Assembly (NCBI GenBank): GCA_021647405.1
Contig: JAKIUU010000019.1
Coordinates: forward strand, 1 to 46,220
Reading direction: 5' to 3'
Source: Flavobacteriaceae bacterium
GTDB lineage: Bacteria; Bacteroidota; Bacteroidia; Flavobacteriales; Flavobacteriaceae
Length of the DNA: 46,220 nucleotides
Made by a program: the position numbers and the translations under genes. This document shows, one piece after another, positions 25,437-32,476 of this stretch. Numbering within the stretch: the first letter of the stretch is position 1; each line of letters opens with the position of its first letter. The notes under the pieces were generated by a model that did no database searches, was not told where the DNA came from, and was given only the letters and a program-made list of their open reading frames with translations.

Positions 25437-26225
25437 TTATTTTAATTCATTCGGGATCTCACAAACAGGAATAGGTATCATTTTATGTTTATTAGCATTG
25501 TGAAGTTTGGTGTAAATAGCAAACACCTCTTTTTGACGGTTTGTAAAATCTGATGAAACGTGATTTTTATCGGCCATATCCATGGCCCATTCTAATTCTG
25601 GGTAAGAGGCGCCAATTTGGTCTTCGTCTGTACGGTCATCACCCCAAAGACCATCGGTAGGAGGAGCTACTATAATATCTTTATTAACTCCTAAATATTT
25701 GGCAAGGGCATAAACTTCGGTTTTGGTTAAATCGGCAATCGGACTCAAATCTACACCACCATCGCCATATTTTGTGAAAAATCCCACACCAAAATCTTCT
25801 ACTTTATTACCAGTACCTGACACCAAATAGTTATGTAATCCGGCAAAATAATACAAAGTGGTCATCCGTAAACGGGCACGTGTATTTACCAAAGCCATAA
25901 GCCTGTCTTCTTCGTTTTCTATCACAGGAAAAGCTTTAATTAATCCGTCGTACACATCCGATAAAGCTACTTTTTCAAACCTTACCCAATGGTGTCTTTT
26001 CTGTAACCATTCAATATGTGCGTGGGCGCGATCAATCTGATTTTGTGATTGGTGGATTGGCATGTCTACACACAAAGTAGGGAACCCAGTTAAAGCGCAA
26101 AGTGTTGAGGTTACAGCCGAGTCTATCCCTCCTGAAACACCAACTACAAAACCCTTAGATTGCGATTTTTGCACGTAGGTTTTTAACCAGTTAACAATAT
26201 GATTTGTGATGTTTTCTGTCGGCAT
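25437..26225 (-). CDS. nadE: NAD(+) synthase, ammonia-dependent
   Basis: Cytoplasmic enzyme for the last step of NAD synthesis: adenylation and amidation of deamido-NAD. The 262 residues contain the N-type ATP pyrophosphatase P-loop SGGIDSAV (31-38), the substrate region GTGNKVEDFGVGFFTKYGDG and DLSPIADLTKTEVYALAKYL, and PPTDGLWGDDRTDEDQIG. No N-terminal glutaminase (nitrilase) domain is present, so free ammonia should be the nitrogen donor. It is divergent from gldB, with two opposed -7 boxes in the 70-base gap. The call is secure. Confidence 0.97.
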   Translation of the reverse strand: MPTENITNHIVNWLKTYVQKSQSKGFVVGVSGGIDSAVTSTLCALTGFPTLCVDMPIHQSQNQIDRAHAHIEWLQKRHHWVRFEKVALSDVYDGLIKAFPVIENEEDRLMALVNTRARLRMTTLYYFAGLHNYLVSGTGNKVEDFGVGFFTKYGDGGVDLSPIADLTKTEVYALAKYLGVNKDIIVAPPTDGLWGDDRTDEDQIGASYPELEWAMDMADKNHVSSDFTNRQKEVFAIYTKLHNANKHKMIPIPVCEIPNELK

Positions 26226-26240
26226 GTATGAAACTTTTAG

Positions 26241-26248
26241 TAGTTTTG
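26241..26248 (+). promoter_or_regulatory. Predicted -7 box for gldBC
   Basis: TAGTTTTG, an exact TAnnTTTG match, 47 bases before the gldB ATG. No -33 TTG at normal spacing. The opposing nadE box begins 7 bases further on. Confidence 0.4.
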
Positions 26249-26255
26249 TTCCCTA

Positions 26256-26263
26256 CAAAAATA
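26256..26263 (-). promoter_or_regulatory. Predicted -7 box for nadE
   Basis: The minus strand reads TATTTTTG, an exact TAnnTTTG match, 30 bases before the nadE start codon. No -33 TTG was seen. It is back to back with the gldB box. Confidence 0.4.
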
Positions 26264-26295
26264 GGAATTTATTTATTGTTTAAAGGGTGATTTTT

Positions 26296-27264
26296 ATGAG
26301 ATATTTAAAACATTTTTTCTTTGCGGTATTAATCGCTGCATCGCTTGTAAACTGTACCCCTAAAAGCAAATTGGCTATTGATACCTCTGCCATAACAGTG
26401 GATTTTGAAGTCGTGCGTTTTGACAGTATTTTTTATAGCTCAAAACCGCATGATTTTGCAAAAATTAAATCGGCATATCCTTATATGTTGTCTGGCAGCA
26501 CACCAGATAGCGTGTGGGTAAACGAAATGGGAAATCCCGATTCTCAATTTTTATTTCAAGAAGTACAAAAAGTATTTCCCGATTTTAACCGGCAAACAGA
26601 TTTACTAAGCCAATTGTTTAAACATGTTAAATACTATTATCCAAAATTTAAAGCCCCAAAAGTAGTCACCTTAATTTCTGATATAGATTATAATAACAAG
26701 GTAATTTATGCAGATAGTTTGTTGTTGCTGTCTTTAGATATGTATTTGGGAAACAATCATTCGGTATACCAAAATTTCCCTAAATATATTAAGGCCAGTT
26801 ACACAAAGGCGTATTTACCAGTTGATGTGGCTAAAGCCATTGTTTTAAAAAGTTTGCCAAATCAAACATCGCGTATATTTATCAGTAAGTGTATTCAGCA
26901 AGGCAAACTACTTTATGCAAGCAAGGCTTTTTTACCCAATCTACCCGATACCCTTTTAATGGGTTACACTAAAATGCAAATTGATTGGGCTCGGGCCAAT
27001 CAAGAATCTGTTTGGAAATATTTTGTAGAAAATAACATGATATTTAATACGGATAAAGACTTGGTTAGGCGCTTTTTAATTGAGGCACCCTTTTCAAAAT
27101 TTTATTTAGAAAATGATAAAGATACGCCAGGGCGTATAGGGGCTTTTATAGGTTTTAAAATTGTTGAATCGTTTGTAAAAAACAACAATGTATCCCTTGT
27201 AAAAATGCTGCAAACACCCAATGAAATACTATTTAAAAATTCAAAATACAAACCCAGAAACTGA
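26296..27264 (+). CDS. gldB: Gliding motility lipoprotein GldB
   Basis: A 322-residue lipoprotein needed for gliding motility in Flavobacterium johnsoniae. The ATG at 26296 gives MRYLKHFFFAVLIAASLVNC with the lipidated cysteine at residue 20. A GTG three codons upstream is possible but less natural. The mature protein shows the GldB pattern: ITVDFEVVRFDSIFY, FPDFNRQTDLLSQLFKHVKYYYP, LLLLSLDMYLGNNHSVY, and near the C-terminus TPGRIGAFIGFKIVESFVK. It overlaps gldC by one base (TGATG). Exact biochemical role is not known; it is thought to act with other Gld proteins in the envelope. Confidence 0.93.
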   Translation: MRYLKHFFFAVLIAASLVNCTPKSKLAIDTSAITVDFEVVRFDSIFYSSKPHDFAKIKSAYPYMLSGSTPDSVWVNEMGNPDSQFLFQEVQKVFPDFNRQTDLLSQLFKHVKYYYPKFKAPKVVTLISDIDYNNKVIYADSLLLLSLDMYLGNNHSVYQNFPKYIKASYTKAYLPVDVAKAIVLKSLPNQTSRIFISKCIQQGKLLYASKAFLPNLPDTLLMGYTKMQIDWARANQESVWKYFVENNMIFNTDKDLVRRFLIEAPFSKFYLENDKDTPGRIGAFIGFKIVESFVKNNNVSLVKMLQTPNEILFKNSKYKPRN

Positions 27265-27605
27265 TGACAACAAAATCTTCAAAAATAGAGTTTAATGTAA
27301 GTTTAGACGAAAATCAAATTCCCGAAACCATACATTGGACAGCGGAAGATAATAATATTTCTAACGCCGAAACAAAAGCTATTTTATTGTCTGTTTGGGA
27401 CAATAAAAATAGAGAGACTTTAAAAATGGATTTGTGGACTAAAGAAATGCCTTTGCAAGATATGAAGCTGTTTTTTTACCAAACCCTAAAATCTTTAGCC
27501 GACACCTTTAAACGGGCTACTAACGACGAGAAAATGAGTGCCACCATGCACGATTTTTGTGATTATTTTGCCGAAAAGCAAGGCCTAAAAAGTAAAAAAG
27601 ACTAA
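27264..27605 (+). CDS. gldC: Gliding motility protein GldC
   Basis: A 113-residue soluble protein, partner gene of gldB, to which it is translationally coupled by a one-base overlap. Family marks are KIEFNVSLDENQIPETIHWT, AETKAILLSVWDNKNRETL, DLWTKEMPLQDMKLFFYQTL and MHDFCDYFAEKQGL. In F. johnsoniae loss of gldC lowers but does not abolish gliding, as I recall. No signal peptide, so cytoplasmic. Its TAA overlaps the opposing stop codon of the folK-dNK fusion (CTAA), and no terminator separates the two. Confidence 0.93.
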   Translation: MTTKSSKIEFNVSLDENQIPETIHWTAEDNNISNAETKAILLSVWDNKNRETLKMDLWTKEMPLQDMKLFFYQTLKSLADTFKRATNDEKMSATMHDFCDYFAEKQGLKSKKD

Positions 27606-28747
27606 AGCTTAGAGCTGGGTTCAAATTGCTGAATAGCTTGAATAACCTGCGTGTAGTCTTGGGGATTGTTTACAAAATCGAGCTCAGATATATCTATAAT
27701 AAGGGCATTTAAATGCGGCTCCGATTTTATAAAATTGCTGTAGCCTTGGTGAATTTCATCCAGATAGTTTGCCGTGATATCTTGTTCGTAGTCGCGCCCC
27801 CGTTTTTTAATGTTTTCTAACAGCCTTTCTGTGTTTTGGTAGAGGTACACATACAAATCGGGCTTGGTAATTTCTTTGTACATCAAGTCAAACATACGGC
27901 GGTACAGATTGTACTCTTCGTGCGCTAAAGTCACTTGTGCAAAGATGAGCGATTTAAATATGTAATAATCAGAAACAATAAAGTTTTTAAACAAATCGAA
28001 CTGCGCCAAATCATCAGAAAGTTGTTGGTAGCGGTCTGCCAGAAAACTCATTTCTAACGGAAAGGCATAGCGGTCTTTGTCTTTGTAAAATTTCGGCAGA
28101 AATGGATTGTCGGCAAAGCGCTCTAAGACTGTTTTGGCATTAAAATCGGCTGACATTAGTTTGACCAAAGAGGTCTTTCCTGCACCAATATTCCCTTCTA
28201 TAGCAATGTAATTATACTTTTCTACCAAAGAAACAGGCCGGTTTATGGTGAGGTCTAATTTTTCTATTTCAGAATCATCACTGCAACCGTGTTGCAAATC
28301 GGTTAAAATTGTTTTTTTAGTAATGGGATGTATCAAATTAGGCGCAATTTCGGTAAGAGGAACCATTACAAACTTGCGATTAAGCATGTTTTTATGGGGC
28401 ACGTTAAGTGATTCAGAAACGATAACTTCATCGTCAAAAAGTAAAATATCTATGTCGATTAACCGCGACAGATAGTCTTTAGAATCGGCTCTAATTCTGC
28501 CTAATTTTTGCTCAATAGCCAAAAGTTTTTCCAACAGCATATCAGCCTGTAAATACGTCGATAGTTTTAGGCAAATATTTAGAAAATCAGGTCCTTTAAA
28601 GCCCCAAGAAGCCGTTTTGTAAACCGATGAGATATTTTGTACAGTACCTGTGTTAAGAGCTATTAAATCTACGGCATTTTGTAGATTTAATAGGCGGTTT
28701 CCACGGTTGCTACCCAATGACAAATATGCGGTTTGTTGTATTTTCAT
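27602..28747 (-). CDS. folK: Fusion of 6-hydroxymethyl-7,8-dihydropterin pyrophosphokinase (FolK) and deoxynucleoside kinase
   Basis: A 381-residue two-enzyme fusion. Residues 1-160 are HPPK (FolK), which transfers pyrophosphate from ATP to the pterin for folate synthesis: AYLSLGSNRGNRLLNL, the SRLIDIDILL catalytic segment (94-103, Asp pair binding Mg) and VPHKNMLNRKFVMVPL. Residues about 177-381 are a deoxynucleoside kinase: P-loop IEGNIGAGKTSL (183-194), ERFADNPFL and DRYQQL, which phosphorylates deoxynucleosides for salvage; its preferred base is not readable. Similar fusions are known in Bacteroidota. The two halves both feed DNA precursor supply. It converges with gldC, with overlapping stop codons. 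Confidence 0.94.
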   Translation of the reverse strand: MKIQQTAYLSLGSNRGNRLLNLQNAVDLIALNTGTVQNISSVYKTASWGFKGPDFLNICLKLSTYLQADMLLEKLLAIEQKLGRIRADSKDYLSRLIDIDILLFDDEVIVSESLNVPHKNMLNRKFVMVPLTEIAPNLIHPITKKTILTDLQHGCSDDSEIEKLDLTINRPVSLVEKYNYIAIEGNIGAGKTSLVKLMSADFNAKTVLERFADNPFLPKFYKDKDRYAFPLEMSFLADRYQQLSDDLAQFDLFKNFIVSDYYIFKSLIFAQVTLAHEEYNLYRRMFDLMYKEITKPDLYVYLYQNTERLLENIKKRGRDYEQDITANYLDEIHQGYSNFIKSEPHLNALIIDISELDFVNNPQDYTQVIQAIQQFEPSSKL

Positions 28748-28828
28748 TTATGATTTACAAAATAACTAAAACTATCGCATAAAATTTTATCTTTACAGCG
28801 TAACTTATAAACATTATACCCTTTTTTT

Positions 28829-30595
28829 ATGAATTTTTTAAAAAATATTGTCGCCACTATTTTAGGTGTTATTATAGCCTTTTTTTTAATGAGTATCATC
28901 TCTATTTTTATTGTAGGTGCCATAGGTTCTGCTTTTGGAGATAAAGGAAAAGTTACCGTAGATAACAATGCGGTATTGGTTGTAAATTTAGAAGAAGAAT
29001 TGCGCGATTATTACAGTGTGTCAGACCCTTTATCGGATGCCTTAGACATAGATAACAATAAAATAATGAGCCTAAATAAGGTGTTAATTGCCTTAGATAA
29101 TGCCAAAACAGATGACCGTATAAAAGGCATTAGCATCGAGTCTAAAGGGGTTCATGCCGGATTTGCACAAATGTTGGCCATTCGCAATAAATTGATAGAT
29201 TTTAAAACTTCGGGCAAGTTTATTACCGCTTATGCCAATGGCTATTCTCAAAAGAATTATTATATGAGTTCTGTGGCCGATTCGGTTTTTATAAACCCTG
29301 TTGGAAATATCGATTTTAAAGGTTTATCGGCCGAAATATTATACTATAAAGATTTTCAAGAAAAGTACGGTATTAAAATGGAAGTCATCCGTCATGGCAA
29401 ATACAAAAGTGCTGTTGAGCCTTTTTTAGAAAATAAAATGAGTGCCGCCAACAGAGAGCAAATCACCTCGTTTTTAAAATCTATTTGGCAAACAATGCTT
29501 GCCGATATAGCCAAAAGTCGCCAAAAGTCGGTAAAAGAATTGAACACAATGGCCGATAATTTAGGCCTTAGAAATATAAAATTAGCCTTAAAAAATAAAA
29601 TGATTGATGGCGCTTTGTATTACGACGAATACATTTCTAAACTAAAGACAGCAGTAGGTACAGAAGATTCTAAAAAGCTTGCAAGTGTAAGTCTAGAAGA
29701 TTATATTAAAAGTGGTAAGGGACGTATCATCTCTAAAGCCAAAGATAAAATTGCTGTTATTTATGCCTATGGCGAAATTAAGAACGGAAAGGGAAATGAA
29801 AATTACATCGGACCAGAAACGATTATTAAATATCTTAAAAAAGCACGAAAAAGCAAACGAATCAAGGCTGTTGTTTTACGTGTCAATTCGCCCGGAGGTA
29901 GTGGTTTGGCTTCTGATATTATTTGGCGTGAAATTGCATTGACAAAAAAAGAAAAACCAGTAGTGGTTTCTATGGGCAATTACGCTGCTTCGGGCGGTTA
30001 TTATATTGCCTGCAATGCCGATAAGATTTTTGCACAACCCAACACCATAACAGGCTCAATAGGGGTATTTGGCATAGTACCAAATGTGAGTGGATTTGCT
30101 AAAAATATAGGTATTAACCCACAACAAGTAGGAACCAATAAAAAGGCAGAAAATTACAGTGTCTATAGACCGATGACAGCTGATTTTAGAACAGAAATTA
30201 CAGAATATATTGAAGAATTTTATACCAATTTTGTGACAAAAGTAGCCCAAGGAAGGCATAAGACTTTTGCAGAGATTGATGCCATTGCCCAAGGACGTGT
30301 ATGGACAGGTGCGCAGGCGTTTAAAAATGGTTTGGTAGATGAATTGGGTGGCCTAGATGAGGCGGTTATTGCTGCTGCCGAACTCGCTAACACCACCGAT
30401 TATAAACGTGTGAATTACCCCAACTTTACAAAAGACTTTAAAGATGCTTTTAAAGACATACCATTTATCAGTTTAAAACAAAGTCTTAAAACCGAATTGG
30501 GTGCAGACAATATTCAATTATACGAACAACTAAAAAGCATTACGCAATTAAACGGTATTCAGGCGCGTGTGCCTTTTATAATGACGATAAAATAA
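28829..30595 (+). CDS. sppA: Signal peptide peptidase SppA, 67K type
   Basis: A membrane-anchored serine/lysine peptidase (S49) that degrades signal peptides left in the inner membrane. In 588 residues: one N-terminal membrane segment (ATILGVIIAFFLMSIISIFIVG), then two tandem S49 domains. The first carries the general-base lysine (HGKYKSAVEPF, Lys 193), the second the nucleophilic serine (GNYAASGGYYIACNADKI, Ser 388) and GSIGVFGIVPN. This matches the long E. coli-type enzyme. It stands alone on the plus strand, divergent from the folK fusion. TATCTTTA near 28785 could be an imperfect -7 box. The hairpin beginning just after its stop seems to serve the opposite strand better. Confidence 0.95.
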   Translation: MNFLKNIVATILGVIIAFFLMSIISIFIVGAIGSAFGDKGKVTVDNNAVLVVNLEEELRDYYSVSDPLSDALDIDNNKIMSLNKVLIALDNAKTDDRIKGISIESKGVHAGFAQMLAIRNKLIDFKTSGKFITAYANGYSQKNYYMSSVADSVFINPVGNIDFKGLSAEILYYKDFQEKYGIKMEVIRHGKYKSAVEPFLENKMSAANREQITSFLKSIWQTMLADIAKSRQKSVKELNTMADNLGLRNIKLALKNKMIDGALYYDEYISKLKTAVGTEDSKKLASVSLEDYIKSGKGRIISKAKDKIAVIYAYGEIKNGKGNENYIGPETIIKYLKKARKSKRIKAVVLRVNSPGGSGLASDIIWREIALTKKEKPVVVSMGNYAASGGYYIACNADKIFAQPNTITGSIGVFGIVPNVSGFAKNIGINPQQVGTNKKAENYSVYRPMTADFRTEITEYIEEFYTNFVTKVAQGRHKTFAEIDAIAQGRVWTGAQAFKNGLVDELGGLDEAVIAAAELANTTDYKRVNYPNFTKDFKDAFKDIPFISLKQSLKTELGADNIQLYEQLKSITQLNGIQARVPFIMTIK

Positions 30596-30630
30596 AAAAG
30601 ACCTACTGGGTTTTTAAAACCTAGTAGGTC
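30594..30630 (-). terminator. Terminator for the duplicated-domain secreted protein gene
   Basis: GACCTACTGGGTTTT (30600-30614) pairs with AAAACCTAGTAGGTC (30616-30630) with one mismatch and almost no loop. The plus strand has AAAAAA before the stem, so on the minus strand the hairpin is followed by six T. It should therefore stop transcripts of the gene at 30658-31266. A similar palindrome family seems dispersed here: see the copy of its right arm at 31731. Confidence 0.65.
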
Positions 30631-30637
30631 TAATAGT
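30620..30637 (+). repeat. Direct repeat copy 1, CCTAGTAGGTCTAATAGT
   Basis: These 18 bases recur identically at 31731-31748. The pair flanks the block containing the duplicated-domain protein and the XRE-type regulator. Copy 1 includes the right arm of a terminator palindrome. Confidence 0.75.
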
Positions 30638-30657
30638 AGTTGAAGGATATAAAATGT

Positions 30658-31266
30658 TTATTCAAACACAATGGCATCACAAGATTTGCCACTTGTATAA
30701 TATAAGGCATCAATTTGTTGTTTACTATACATTTTTTTATATTTCTTAGCAAACTTCATTAAGTCTTGTTCTATACTATTATTTATAATACCTGCTGTCA
30801 AAAAAGACTTCCATTTTATGCCTCCACGTTTACTTTGAGATACAGTAAAGTTTTTATAAGGCTCACACATTACATACGTTGGGATACCGTTTAGTCTGTG
30901 AACTTTTGCTTTGAGCTTTGTTTCAGATGTAGGTGTGTCAGTAAATTTAATAGCGGTAATGTTTTTCCCACTGGTATAAATAACCGCGTCGATAGTTTTA
31001 CCGTCTTTTGTAGCCTTTTTTACAATTCCTTTTATAAATTTTCCAACTTTAGCAGAAATCCCTTTATTTATTATTCCAGCTGTTAAGTAACTGCCCCAAT
31101 TAATACTTTGCCCTTTACCGTAAACTATTTCGTATGGTCTAACAGGTTCATTTAAGATATAAGCCTCAACACCGTTTACGATATAGACTTCAGCAAAATA
31201 TTTACGTTGAGAAAATGTGTTGAATGTTGTTAAGAATAGTGCAATTAAGATTACTAGCTTTTTCAT
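30658..31266 (-). CDS. Secreted protein with two tandem copies of an unrecognised domain
   Basis: A 202-residue exported protein. A signal peptide (MKKLVILIALFLTTFNTFSQ) precedes two repeats of about 83 residues: residues 25-108 and 120-201. They share AEVYIVNGVEAYILNEP against AKVHRLNGIPTYVMCEP, SYLTAGIINKGI (59-70) against SFLTAGIINNSI (154-165), and DAVIYTSGKNITAIKF (93-108) against DALYYTSGKSCDAIVF (186-201). No catalytic motif stands out. I do not recognise the family; the short beta-rich ends and helical middle suggest a compact alpha/beta domain. It is divergent from the XRE-type gene across a perfect inverted repeat, so it may be regulated by that protein, and it has its own terminator. 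Periplasmic or surface location is likely. Confidence 0.8.
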   Translation of the reverse strand: MKKLVILIALFLTTFNTFSQRKYFAEVYIVNGVEAYILNEPVRPYEIVYGKGQSINWGSYLTAGIINKGISAKVGKFIKGIVKKATKDGKTIDAVIYTSGKNITAIKFTDTPTSETKLKAKVHRLNGIPTYVMCEPYKNFTVSQSKRGGIKWKSFLTAGIINNSIEQDLMKFAKKYKKMYSKQQIDALYYTSGKSCDAIVFE

Positions 31267-31305
31267 TATGGATGGATTTACAGTTATTGTTTTGAGTTAT
31301 ATTAT

Positions 31306-31338
31306 CTTTTATATAAAAAGTGACTTTTTATATAAAAG
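31306..31338. promoter_or_regulatory. Perfect 15-bp inverted repeat, candidate operator
   Basis: CTTTTATATAAAAAG (31306-31320) and CTTTTTATATAAAAG (31324-31338) are exact reverse complements separated by TGA. It lies 40 bases before the start of the secreted protein and 133 bases before the XRE-type ATG. It fits a dimeric repressor site but could also be a structural hairpin. A second, shorter inverted repeat TGATTATT/AATAATCA (31344-31351, 31363-31370) follows it. Confidence 0.5.
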
Positions 31339-31392
31339 GTTTTTGATTATTCGAGGAGGGATAATAATCAGAGAACGAATATATAAAATTCC

Positions 31393-31406
31393 ATAAAAGA
31401 AACCTA
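31393..31406 (+). repeat. Direct repeat ATAAAAGAAACCTA, copy 1
   Basis: Fourteen bases repeated exactly at 31475-31488, 82 bases downstream, where they overlap codons 2-6 of the XRE-type gene. Copy 1 lies in its leader. It could be a partial tandem duplication or a regulatory site that includes the start of the gene. Confidence 0.6.
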
Positions 31407-31470
31407 TAAAAGATACATAAAATATGATGTTTCTGTTTTGAAGTTAAAAAAGATATTTGTAGTACTAAAA

Positions 31471-31686
31471 ATGGATAAAAGAAACCTACAAATAGCTGAA
31501 CGTATTAAAAAGCTTAGAATAGAGAAGGGCTATATAAGCCATGAATTTTTTGCTTGGGAAAACAATATTCCAAGAGTTCAATATTGGCGTATGGAAAAAG
31601 GTACCAATTTTACCATAAGAACACTACTTCGTATCTTAGATGTTCATAAAATGACATTAGAAGAATTTTTTAAAGGAATAGATTAA
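31471..31686 (+). CDS. Small XRE-type helix-turn-helix regulator
   Basis: A 71-residue single-domain DNA-binding protein. The helix-turn-helix fold is visible in QIAERIKKLRIEKGYISHE (recognition of first helices) and FFAWENNIPRVQYWRMEKG, followed by FTIRTLLRILDVHKMTLEEF, the usual last helices of the Cro/C1 type. The ATG at 31471 is chosen; a TTG at 31438 would add 11 residues of low quality (LKKIFVVLKM type) and lies in the AT-rich leader. It is divergent from the secreted duplicated-domain gene. Such orphan regulators commonly bind inverted repeats next to their own gene; the one at 31306-31338 is the natural candidate (inference). Confidence 0.85.
   Translation: MDKRNLQIAERIKKLRIEKGYISHEFFAWENNIPRVQYWRMEKGTNFTIRTLLRILDVHKMTLEEFFKGID
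31475..31488 (+). repeat. Direct repeat ATAAAAGAAACCTA, copy 2
   Basis: Second exact copy of the 14-base repeat described at 31393-31406, located at codons 2-6 of the XRE-type gene. Confidence 0.6.
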
Positions 31687-31690
31687 TTAT

Positions 31691-31723
31691 TCCCTTTCCT
31701 CAGGGTAGGGATTGGTTTTTTTT
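31691..31723 (+). terminator. Probable terminator of the XRE-type gene
   Basis: TCCCT (31691-31695) pairs with AGGGA (31707-31711) across an 11-base loop (or CCCT with AGGG at 31702-31705), followed by TTGG and eight T (31716-31723). It begins just after the stop codon. The weak stem lowers confidence. Confidence 0.45.
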
Positions 31724-31730
31724 AGAAAAG

Positions 31731-31748
31731 CCTAGTAGGTCTAATAGT
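31731..31748 (+). repeat. Direct repeat copy 2, CCTAGTAGGTCTAATAGT
   Basis: Identical to 30620-30637. It lies just before the stop end of the zinc-ribbon/Smr gene. Confidence 0.75.
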
Positions 31749-32207
31749 TTATAATTCAACAAACGTAATCCCCAAATTATAAGTGTCTGATCGCAAAGTC
31801 TCTGATAGCTCTGGATAACAGTTAGTCAATCTCTTGTGATACACTTTTGAATTGGTAGATTTAGAAAACACCTCGCCTATAATGATGTTTTTTATCAATT
31901 GATTTGAGTGCATCAATTTTAATTTTTGTTGTAAAGCTATTTTTATTTTGCCGCCTTTGCCCGAAGACCCATAACCGTGAATAATTTTTAGTAAACCAAT
32001 AGACCGATTTTTTGCACTTGTAAAAGCGCTATCAAAACGCTCTAAAGCCTCTTTAACAAAAGGCATACCCGCTTCAATATTGATAGTTTCCACCTCTTTT
32101 TTTATAGATTTTTGTTCTTGTTTGATAAACAGAAAAGCGTGGTTACAATATGGACAAAGGTTTAAATGTTTTGCTACAGGATTTCCACAAAAGTCACATG
32201 TTTTCAT
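31749..32207 (-). CDS. Zinc-ribbon protein with Smr-like domain
   Basis: A 152-residue soluble protein. The N-terminus has a four-cysteine zinc ribbon (C4, C7, C18, C21: CDFCGNP ... LCPYC). After a basic linker the rest looks like the small MutS-related (Smr) fold: INIEAGMPFVKEALERFDSA, KIIHGYGSSGKGGKIKIALQ (His 77-Gly-Tyr-Gly, the typical HGxG loop) and a final beta strand near the C-terminus (LGITFVEL). The canonical first Smr motif LDLHG is replaced by INIEAG. Smr domains often bind or nick nucleic acids, including mRNA on stalled ribosomes, and zinc ribbons often bind RNA or ribosomes. A nucleic-acid role is likely but not proven. It stands alone on the minus strand. Confidence 0.75.
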   Translation of the reverse strand: MKTCDFCGNPVAKHLNLCPYCNHAFLFIKQEQKSIKKEVETINIEAGMPFVKEALERFDSAFTSAKNRSIGLLKIIHGYGSSGKGGKIKIALQQKLKLMHSNQLIKNIIIGEVFSKSTNSKVYHKRLTNCYPELSETLRSDTYNLGITFVEL

Positions 32208-32250
32208 AAGCTTAAAAGTAATGAAAAGAATAGAAATAAAAGCGTCAATT

Positions 32251-32332
32251 TTGGGAAGACTTCCCCTCCTTTTGGGGAGGCTATCTGCTGTTGGCGGCAG
32301 GGGCTAGGGTTGGGATTTTTAAAACCTCACAA
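32251..32332. repeat. GC-rich intergenic repeat-like segment
   Basis: Starts with inverted repeat GGGAAG/CTTCCC (32253-32258, 32260-32265), then CCTCC/GGAGG (hairpin around 32266-32280), a run of GGC/GGG tracts (GGCGGCAGGGGCTAGGG, about 32293-32309) and TTTTTAAAACCTCAC, which resembles half of the palindrome at 30600. It stands out in base composition from its AT-rich surroundings, as dispersed elements often do. I recall similar CTTCCC-type repeats in flavobacterial genomes but cannot verify it here. Confidence 0.5.
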
Positions 32333-32468
32333 AGCTATAAGTGTATTTGTTTTATGCTTCTAGTAATTAAGGCAGAAAAGTACAAGCCATAGTATGTCTT
32401 TAACAAAAGGGAAAATCTTTCTAAAATAAATGTGAATACCTTATAGTGAATGATTTATAATTTTTTTG

Positions 32469-32476
32469 TACATTTG
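32469..32476 (+). promoter_or_regulatory. Predicted -7 box for the two secreted proteins
   Basis: TACATTTG, an exact TAnnTTTG match. A GTG at 32446-32448 in place of the usual TTG stands 20 bases upstream. Transcription would start near 32483 and leave a leader of about 150 bases, unusually long for this window. Confidence 0.45.

Noticed and set aside
30658..31686. Toxin-antitoxin pair formed by the secreted protein and the XRE-type gene
   Set aside because: The partner has a signal peptide and is divergent, unlike a cytoplasmic toxin in one operon with its antitoxin.
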